DNA of 15,937 nucleotides, taken from positions 1-15,937 of the forward strand of contig CAYJOG010000014.1 in assembly GCA_964371695.1 (NCBI GenBank), in the 5' to 3' direction. A program made the translations under genes and the position numbers. Positions within the stretch are counted from its first letter, which is position 1. The number at the start of each line of letters is the position of its first letter. The stretch is from CAYJOG01 sp964371695 [NCBI: uncultured bacterium] (GTDB taxonomy: Bacteria; CAYJOG01). This document shows positions 1 through 5,209 of this stretch, one piece after another. Below the pieces are notes generated by a model, which saw only the letters and a program-made list of their open reading frames with translations, was not told the origin of the DNA and made no database searches.

Positions 1-23
1 GCCCTCTCCCTGAGGGAGAGGGC
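1..23. repeat. Palindromic dispersed-repeat fragment (CCCTCTCCC type)
   Basis: This is a perfect inverted repeat with 10-bp arms (1-10 and 14-23) around a TGA loop. It starts at the window edge, so the full element may extend further left. Its core, CCCTCTCCC/GGGAGAGGG, is also the core of the palindrome at 10114-10142, so the two look like members of one intergenic repeat family. As RNA it would form a stable hairpin, but no T-run follows on either visible side, so I do not call it a terminator. Confidence 0.55.
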
Positions 24-107
24 AAAAGATGTCCTCCCGCCAAGACCATGTGACATCCAACCCCAAAGTTAGCGGCTATGGGCAAGGTGCCTGCCTTTAA
101 ATGAAGA

Positions 108-125
108 GGCGGGGGGACGCCCGCC
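108..125 (-). terminator. Possible weak terminator hairpin after the outer-membrane protein gene
   Basis: GGCGGG (108-113) and CCCGCC (120-125) pair perfectly around a 6-nt loop, starting 2 bp past the barrel stop codon on the minus strand. The sequence that follows on that strand is only mildly T-rich (TCTTCATTTAAAG). This could be a weak intrinsic terminator or just GC-rich coincidence. Confidence 0.25.
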
Positions 126-127
126 CC

Positions 128-613
128 CTACCGCCCCAGCAGCCACCACAACCGAAACGACACGCCGCTGGGGTCGGGCGTGACGCTGGGGGCGGGGGCC
201 AGCTGGTCCAGGTCGGCCTGCTGATAACGCACCTCGCTCAGCAGGTGTTTGCCGATGGGCCAGGTGGCCCGCAGGTGATAACCCAGTACGGTGTCGGTGT
301 AATTCACGCCCGGCGTGGCCAGGGACACGTCCAGCCAGTCCAGCCCCAAGCCATAATTCAGGCCCCGCTGGCTGCGGCTTTTGAACATATAACTGAGGCT
401 GGCGCGGTTGATGTCCAGCATGTCGCCGGTAGAAGGAATGCCCAGCTCATGCACCTGACCGACGCCCAGCATCAGCCCCCGTTTGTTGCGGGGCGAGAGG
501 GAATAATCCAGCGCCCAGCCCACGCCGGGGGCCAGGTCGCGGTGGGGGGGCATTAAAAAAACCGGCGCAAAACCCCGCTTGCCCATGGGGTCCCCCCGGC
601 CCGCCCGCGCCAT
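128..613 (-). CDS. Outer-membrane beta-barrel domain, detached 3' half of the SLH-porin gene
   Basis: The frame encodes about 160 residues (about 142 from the in-frame ATG at 553-551). It shows alternating hydrophobic/polar strands with aromatic girdles: GVGWALDYSL, GLMLGVGQV, GLNYGLGLDW, TVLGYHLRATW, LLSEVRYQ and SFRLWWLL. About eight strands are plausible, as in a small OmpA/OmpX-size barrel. It has no signal peptide, so it could not reach the outer membrane alone. The gene upstream on the same strand has a signal peptide, an SLH domain and a coiled coil but no barrel. I therefore infer that the two were one protein of roughly 340 residues, now separated by a -1 frame difference. The frames overlap from 613 to 553, and the ATG at 553-551 overlaps the upstream stop as TAATG, so reinitiation is formally possible. 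The C-terminus (LLGR) lacks the usual terminal Phe. Confidence 0.6.
   Translation of the reverse strand: MARAGRGDPMGKRGFAPVFLMPPHRDLAPGVGWALDYSLSPRNKRGLMLGVGQVHELGIPSTGDMLDINRASLSYMFKSRSQRGLNYGLGLDWLDVSLATPGVNYTDTVLGYHLRATWPIGKHLLSEVRYQQADLDQLAPAPSVTPDPSGVSFRLWWLLGR
551..564 (-). other. Frame junction: T7 run, TAA stop and overlapping ATG
   Basis: On the minus strand the upstream frame reads CGG TTT TTT TAA, and the next frame reads GTT TTT TTA ATG across the same bases. The seven T residues (561-555) are immediately followed by the stop. Moving to the barrel frame requires a -1 shift, equivalent to one extra base in the mRNA. A second homopolymer, G6 at 597-592, lies in the same double-open stretch and is an equally possible place for an indel. 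Confidence 0.5.
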
Positions 614-1161
614 GGGGGCAGCACCACGGGGGGTGGCTTCATGGCGGGCATGGGGGGCAGTTTCTCGGCCTTCAGCTTGGCCACCTGGGCGCGCATTTCC
701 TGCACTTCGGCAGAAAGCGCCCGCAGGTCGTCCACGTTGTTTTGCAACTCCAGGGCCACCTGCCGGTCAAACGAGGCAAAATCCGTCTGCCGGGCGATGA
801 CCTCAAACCCCTGGCCCTCTTTGAGGCGGTCATAAAGTTTGGTGGTCATGACGGCGGCGTGGTAACGCGTCATGGCCGAGTCGCCGTCAAAACCCTGTTT
901 GTACTGGCCGTTGAACACGCCGTAATCGAAGGCTTTTTTGACGTTTTCCTGTGCCCAGCCGGGGGGCGCGGCGGCGGGCAGGGGGTTGGCGGTTTCCAGA
1001 TGCTGGGGTTTGACCGCAGGCTTTGGGGCGGGCTTGACCTTGGGTTTGTAGGCCACCAGCACCGAGCCGGGGGCCTGGGCCAGCGTGGCGGGCGCACCCG
1101 CCGCCAGGGCCGTGCCGCCCATCAGGGCCAGGGCCGCGCCTGTGGTGAAAATCAGCTTCAT
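553..1161 (-). CDS. SLH-domain envelope protein with coiled coil, 5' part of a split outer-membrane protein gene
   Basis: The frame encodes 202 residues. Residues 1-21 form a signal peptide (MKLIFTTGAALALMGGTALA, then AGAP). A Lys/Pro-rich linker (about 38-52, repeated KPxxKP) leads to an SLH-like domain at about 67-113: WA..NVKKAFDYGVFNG, then GFDGDSAMTRYHAAVM. Residues 131-167 make a heptad-rich coiled coil, followed by a Pro-rich stretch at 168-183. SLH domains in diderms bind peptidoglycan or its secondary polymers in the periplasm. The order SLH, coiled coil, barrel is that of Deinococcus SlpA-type and cyanobacterial/Negativicutes porins that tether the outer membrane to the wall. The last 15 or so residues (GTPWASGVLRRFF) look non-native, and the barrel continues in another frame. 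The gene diverges from the crotonase gene across 65 bp. No clear Shine-Dalgarno is visible. Confidence 0.72.
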   Translation of the reverse strand: MKLIFTTGAALALMGGTALAAGAPATLAQAPGSVLVAYKPKVKPAPKPAVKPQHLETANPLPAAAPPGWAQENVKKAFDYGVFNGQYKQGFDGDSAMTRYHAAVMTTKLYDRLKEGQGFEVIARQTDFASFDRQVALELQNNVDDLRALSAEVQEMRAQVAKLKAEKLPPMPAMKPPPVVLPPWRGRAGGTPWASGVLRRFF

Positions 1162-1226
1162 GGGCCATCAATGCTGTCACCGGTTGGCCTGTTTGTAAAG
1201 CGGGCAGACACGATTACCATGCCCCC

Positions 1227-1958
1227 ATGCCAGAAAAAATCCACTATCGCCTCGAAGGCCGCGTGGCCCATCTCGTGATGGACGACGGCAAGGCCAACAC
1301 CATGAACCTGGAATATTTCCAGGAGCTTTCCGCCGCCATTCTGCGGGCCGAGCAGGAGGCCCGGGGCATTCTCATCGAGGGCCGCCCCCGGTTTTTCAGC
1401 GCCGGTCTGGACCTCAAGCACCTCATGGCCTACACCGACGCCCAGCGGCGACAGGTGATCAAGGGCTTCGCCGATGTGTGCATGAAACAGCTTTACCTCT
1501 CACCCCTGCCGGTGGTGGCCTGTGTAGAGGGCCACGCCATGGCGGGCGGCGCGGTGTTGCTGCTGTGCTGCGACAAAAAAATCGGTGCCGAGGGCAGTTA
1601 CAACGTGGGGCTGAACGAAGTGCGCGTGGGCATCAACATGCCCGCTTTTCTGCTGCCGCTGGAGCGCGCCACGCTGCCGCCCCAATCCCACACCGATGTC
1701 ATTCTGATGGGCAAAGTCTTTGACCCCGCCGGGGCCGTGACCGCAGGGATTCTGGACGAACTGGCCCCCGCCACCGCTGCCAAAGACCGCGCCCTGGAAG
1801 TGTTGAAAGACATGATGTCGCTGCCCCCCCAGGCCTACGGCGCCACCAAGCAGGACCTGCACAGCCAGGTGCTGCGGGAGCTGCTGCACCAGGACATCGA
1901 AGAGGTCATCACACAGACCCTCACCAGCGGCATTTTTCAGGGCAAAAAGGTGGAGTAG
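1227..1958 (+). CDS. Enoyl-CoA hydratase/isomerase (crotonase) family protein
   Basis: The 243-residue length is typical of a single-domain crotonase. The CoA-binding and oxyanion-hole segments are clear: RFFSAGLDLKHL (55-66, replacing the usual FxAGxDL) and VEGHAMAGGAVLLLCCD (100-116). The first acidic residue of true hydratases (Glu144 in rat ECH) appears as Glu131 in GLNEVRVGINMP. The second (Glu164) aligns by eye with Asp157 in SHTDVILMG. Hydratase, isomerase or another crotonase reaction on an acyl-CoA is therefore possible, and the substrate cannot be read from the sequence. The protein is expected to be cytoplasmic. It stands alone: no other beta-oxidation gene is adjacent, the neighbour on the left diverges and the one on the right converges. 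I use the ATG at 1227, although no good ribosome binding site precedes it. Confidence 0.88.
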   Translation: MPEKIHYRLEGRVAHLVMDDGKANTMNLEYFQELSAAILRAEQEARGILIEGRPRFFSAGLDLKHLMAYTDAQRRQVIKGFADVCMKQLYLSPLPVVACVEGHAMAGGAVLLLCCDKKIGAEGSYNVGLNEVRVGINMPAFLLPLERATLPPQSHTDVILMGKVFDPAGAVTAGILDELAPATAAKDRALEVLKDMMSLPPQAYGATKQDLHSQVLRELLHQDIEEVITQTLTSGIFQGKKVE

Positions 1959-1967
1959 GGCGGTCCA

Positions 1968-1986
1968 CGCCGGTGTCATCCCGGCG
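1968..1986. terminator. Hairpin between convergent genes
   Basis: CGCCGG (1968-1973) and CCGGCG (1981-1986) pair around a 7-nt loop, 10 bp past the crotonase stop codon and in the gap to the convergent glycoside hydrolase gene. There is no T-run, so a terminator role is only a guess. Nothing else is recognised in the 111-bp gap. Confidence 0.25.
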
Positions 1987-2069
1987 AAGAAATCCGCCGT
2001 CATTTATAGCCGCCATCCAACTTGCCACAGTCACCATTGGCACTCCGTGACACTGAGAGGCCAGAGCGG

Positions 2070-3218
2070 TCAATTTCCCCCTGTTTTTCGTATTTCACCC
2101 GTCAATTCAAGATGCCAGGAAGGATCTGCCCACATTCCCCGGTGGTGTGGTTGACAAAAATTGCTTGTGCAAATTCCTGTCCAGCCCATCTCAATCGCCT
2201 TTGGAACGGCAAATTCCGAAACTTTTCGCACCCAGGCCCATTCATTGACCAAACCAGGAATATCAGAATAATTGGTCGGCCCCCAACCCTCCGTTGTGAT
2301 TAACGAAAGCGAATTGCGCGAGGCCCATTCCGACCAAGTTATCATTTTGGGCAACAGGTGCGTGTCCAGCCAGTAGGCCAGCTTGCTGGCGGGCAATGCC
2401 GCCATCCGTCTGGCATGCATTTTTGTGCCGCAAGGGAGTTCGAGCAAAGAAGCAATTTGCAGGCTGGAAACATTCCATGCAGGGCTGTCCGTAAGCCAAC
2501 AATGAATTTCTGCAACGTCAAATTCTGAAACATCCAATGTGCGCAACGAAGAACCGGCCAGATCGGGGAACGAATAACAAAACCGGAGTGTGGGCCACTT
2601 CATTTTCAGCGGGCGTATTGCGCCGGTCAGGTACGCCTGGGTTTGCCGTTTCCATCGCTCCGGCCACGGAATTCCCCGAAAAGCCACGCCCATGGGCATT
2701 GGCAGGGTTTGGCCGAATATGCGCCCTGCAGCCCCTGGCGCCCAAAGGTCGAGCGGAAACTCGTTGCACAGATCAACCCATTTGATTAACCCAATCAGGC
2801 CCTCATTGTCAATCAGGCTTAGCGTTTCATCCCACACGCGCACAAAATCAAGCGGCGTGCAAACCTGCCGGTGCCTGCCGGCACTGTCTGGAATAAACCA
2901 CGACGAGAGGCCAACTGAAATATCGCGCTGTTTGCATTTTTGCATGAATTCAATCAATTCTCGGCGAGGTGCAATCTTCACCGGTTGATGGTTGCCCCAC
3001 ATGAATCTTTCCCGTTGCGGCAAAACCACAAATTCGCCGGACGGATGCTCGTCGGGACCAACGGCCACGAGATGGGGAAAGGCGTCAATACGTACATTGT
3101 CATACCCCCGATCAGCCAGTTCATCAAGTATTTTGTCCCAATCGGCATATTCCGATTCGCTCCCAGATCGCCGGGTGGCCCAGGAAAAATCCCACATCGC
3201 TGTTGCAAAACGATTCAT
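2070..3218 (-). CDS. Cellulase-like glycoside hydrolase (clan-A TIM-barrel type)
   Basis: The 382-residue protein has an opening typical of the sugar-binding cellulase-like family: WDFSWATRR, then EYADWDKILDELADRGYDNVRIDAFPHLVA. Clan-A catalytic signatures can be seen: the acid/base in DLCNEFP (Asn152-Glu153), a conserved His in AEIHCW (His239) and a likely nucleophile in ITTEGWGP (Glu310). It should cleave or bind a beta-linked glycan, but the substrate is unknown. No signal peptide is visible, so it is probably cytoplasmic and may act on imported oligosaccharides. The start is fixed by GGAGG six bases upstream of the ATG. Its base composition departs from its neighbours: row 2521-2580 is 28/60 G+C, against nearly 80% in a sampled housekeeping-gene row. 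Acquisition by transfer is therefore plausible. It lies 80 bp downstream of the pseudokinase gene on the same strand and could be cotranscribed with it. Confidence 0.78.
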   Translation of the reverse strand: MNRFATAMWDFSWATRRSGSESEYADWDKILDELADRGYDNVRIDAFPHLVAVGPDEHPSGEFVVLPQRERFMWGNHQPVKIAPRRELIEFMQKCKQRDISVGLSSWFIPDSAGRHRQVCTPLDFVRVWDETLSLIDNEGLIGLIKWVDLCNEFPLDLWAPGAAGRIFGQTLPMPMGVAFRGIPWPERWKRQTQAYLTGAIRPLKMKWPTLRFCYSFPDLAGSSLRTLDVSEFDVAEIHCWLTDSPAWNVSSLQIASLLELPCGTKMHARRMAALPASKLAYWLDTHLLPKMITWSEWASRNSLSLITTEGWGPTNYSDIPGLVNEWAWVRKVSEFAVPKAIEMGWTGICTSNFCQPHHRGMWADPSWHLELTGEIRKTGGN

Positions 3219-3224
3219 GCCAAA

Positions 3225-3229
3225 CCTCC
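3225..3229 (-). promoter_or_regulatory. Shine-Dalgarno of the glycoside hydrolase gene
   Basis: GGAGG on the minus strand lies six bases upstream of the ATG at 3218-3216. It supports that start and suggests independent translation within an otherwise AT-rich 80-bp leader (3219-3298). Confidence 0.7.
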
Positions 3230-3298
3230 GATTAGAAAAGACAAAAGTTTTTCTCTCTGTTTGTTTGAAACAGACCGAAAACCTGTTCTAACAAAAAC

Positions 3299-5182
3299 TC
3301 AAAACCCCTCGCGGTAAATCACCACGCCGTCGGCTTCCAGCGTGAGTTCGGTTTCGCCCTCGGCTTCAAACTCGGTTTCGTCAAACTCGTTTTTGGCGTA
3401 GTCGCCTTCCAGCGCCACGTGCTCGCCGGTTTCGTCTTTGTAAAGCACCCTGATGCGCGTGGTTTCTTCGCGGTAACCCTGAATGCTCACCTTCACCAGC
3501 TTGCTGCCGCCGCTGCCGGGGCCACGGCTCAGCACCAGCACAAAGGGGTTGGCCTCGCCGCTGCCCAGGGGTTTTTCGGCGGCGGGCTCCTGGGCCACCA
3601 CCACCCCTTCGGCTTCGCGGGCGGGGCGCTGTATGTTGGCAAACAGCGGCAAGCCCTCTTCGTTCAGTTTCTGGCGGGCGTCTTCCAGCGACTGACCCCG
3701 CAGGTCGGGGCTTTTGCGGGCTTCGTTTTCTTCACCGGCGCTCAGCACCACGCTCACCCGTGTGCCGGGGCGCACCCGGTCTCCGGCGGGCGGGTCCTGA
3801 CGCAGCACCAGACCCAGCGCCACCGTGGCCGAGGCTTCGTAGCTGGGTTTGTCCATCACGTCCAGACCAAGTTTTTTCAGTTCGGCCCAGGCTTCTTCCC
3901 AGGTGTGGCCCGTCAGGTCGGGCACTTCCACCCGCTGTTCTGCGCCGCTCAGCAGCACGGTGATGGTGCGGGGTTTCTTCACTTTTTTCCCGGCGGGCGG
4001 GTCCTGGCTCAGCACCACGCCTTCGGGCACACCTTCGCGGAACTGCCGCCCGCTGATGCGCAGGCGCAGGCCCTGACGACCCAGGGCGGCCTGGGCTTCT
4101 TCAAGCCGCGCCCCCACCAGATCGGGCACGTCCACCGGCTGAGAGGGACTCAGCCAGTGGGCCACAAACGAGTAATAACTGCTGCCCTTCGGCCCCCGCT
4201 GAAAAGCCATGAACCCCACAAAACTCATGGCCACCAATATGGCGAAAGCCAGCACCGAGGCCGCCAGTGTGTTGGTGATGCGCCACCACGACCACGCCCG
4301 GCGCACCGGCCTGGGCCTGGGCGGCGCGCCGCCGGGCGCGGGCTGGGGCAGCCTCACCGGCAGGCCCCCCAGGGCGGTCTGATAAGCGTGGCTGAGCTGC
4401 TGCACCGTGGTGAACCGCTGGTCGGGGTCGGTGGCCAGGCACTTCTGGATCACCGTGTCCCACCGGGTGTTTTTCACGCCGTGTTTTTCGAGGGGCACAT
4501 AGTTTTCGCTCCCCAGCGTGGTGAGCGCCCCCAGGTCGGTTTTGGCAAAAGGGATTTTCCAGCCACTGAGACAGGCATAGAGCAGGCAGCCCAAAGAGTA
4601 GATGTCCGCCGCCGAGCCGCTGTGTTTGCCCAGCAGGGTTTCGGGCGAGAGAAACGGCACGCAGGCGTCCGGCAGCATGTCATAACCAGCCAGATGCTCC
4701 AGCAGCAGAGACTGGGTGAGCCAGTCGCCGGTTTTGATGGTGAGGTCGCGGCGGATGAGAATGTTCAGCGGCGTGAGCGCACCGTGGCACAGGCCCTGTG
4801 AATGCACATAGGCCGTGGTGGCCATCACCTGCTGAAACATGGCCAGGCGTTGCTCCAGCGCGGGTTGGGTCAGGCTGAAGGCGTCCATGAGGGTGGAGCG
4901 GCTGAAGTAATCCTCCACCACAAACAGTTGCCCCTCCACCACGCCGTGGCGCAGCACGTTGACCATGCCGCCGTGCGAGAGCTGGGCCTGGGCGCGCAGG
5001 GCCTCGGCCAAAGCGGGCAAAATGCCGGGCGAGGTGAAGTCTTCGCGCAGTTTTTTGAGCACCACGGCAAAGCCGGTGCCCACCTCGGTGGCCAGATACA
5101 CGTCGAACAACCCCGCGCCCTCGCGCAGGGATTCGCTCACCTGATAACGCCCGCCAATGACCTGACCGACCACCGGCGGCAT
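3299..5182 (-). CDS. Membrane-anchored PASTA-repeat serine/threonine (pseudo)kinase
   Basis: The 627-residue protein has the PrkC/PknB layout. A kinase-fold domain (about 12-270) is followed by a Pro/Arg-rich juxtamembrane segment (277-303), one transmembrane helix (304-326), three PASTA repeats (about 350-412, 417-481, 490-552) and a C-terminal beta domain (560-627). The fold markers remain: VLKKLRED with the ATP-site Lys43, SPETLL in place of APE, and DIYSLGCLLY. Catalysis looks lost. HRDLKPxN has become HGALTPLN, so the catalytic Asp is Ala135. DFG has become DWL (Asp153 kept, Gly lost), and the glycine loop is irregular (REGAGLFDVYLA). PASTA domains bind muropeptides or lipid II outside the cytoplasm, so I infer a wall-sensing pseudokinase or scaffold. 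No other start occurs before Met73, so the ATG at 5182 is preferred despite a poor ribosome site. It diverges from comEC with an 18-bp gap. Confidence 0.88.
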   Translation of the reverse strand: MPPVVGQVIGGRYQVSESLREGAGLFDVYLATEVGTGFAVVLKKLREDFTSPGILPALAEALRAQAQLSHGGMVNVLRHGVVEGQLFVVEDYFSRSTLMDAFSLTQPALEQRLAMFQQVMATTAYVHSQGLCHGALTPLNILIRRDLTIKTGDWLTQSLLLEHLAGYDMLPDACVPFLSPETLLGKHSGSAADIYSLGCLLYACLSGWKIPFAKTDLGALTTLGSENYVPLEKHGVKNTRWDTVIQKCLATDPDQRFTTVQQLSHAYQTALGGLPVRLPQPAPGGAPPRPRPVRRAWSWWRITNTLAASVLAFAILVAMSFVGFMAFQRGPKGSSYYSFVAHWLSPSQPVDVPDLVGARLEEAQAALGRQGLRLRISGRQFREGVPEGVVLSQDPPAGKKVKKPRTITVLLSGAEQRVEVPDLTGHTWEEAWAELKKLGLDVMDKPSYEASATVALGLVLRQDPPAGDRVRPGTRVSVVLSAGEENEARKSPDLRGQSLEDARQKLNEEGLPLFANIQRPAREAEGVVVAQEPAAEKPLGSGEANPFVLVLSRGPGSGGSKLVKVSIQGYREETTRIRVLYKDETGEHVALEGDYAKNEFDETEFEAEGETELTLEADGVVIYREGF

Positions 5183-5195
5183 TATAGAAAGGTGC

Positions 5196-5209
5196 GGACG
5201 GTGCCGTCC
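5196..5209. promoter_or_regulatory. Dyad over the comEC start and upstream of the pseudokinase
   Basis: GGACGG and CCGTCC form a perfect dyad with a 2-bp centre (14 bp in all), between two divergent genes. In the comEC mRNA it would fold as a 5-bp stem, GGACG/CGTCC, with the candidate GTG start codon inside the four-base loop. It could be an operator, a translational control hairpin, or chance in GC-rich DNA. Confidence 0.35.

Noticed and set aside
555-561. Canonical X XXY YYZ ribosomal -1 slippery site
   Set aside because: The frame-zero register is G TTT TTT, so the P-site tRNA would re-pair with GTT with a first-base mismatch. T7 suits transcriptional slippage or an indel better.
5181-5186. 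TATAAT on the minus strand as a -10 box for the pseudokinase
   Set aside because: It overlaps the ATG at 5182-5180, so transcription would begin inside the coding region.
3419-5190. Plus-strand open frame opposite the pseudokinase, partly joined to comEC
   Set aside because: Low-complexity composition and no domains. It is antisense to a protein with clear kinase and PASTA structure, so comEC is started at 5201 instead.
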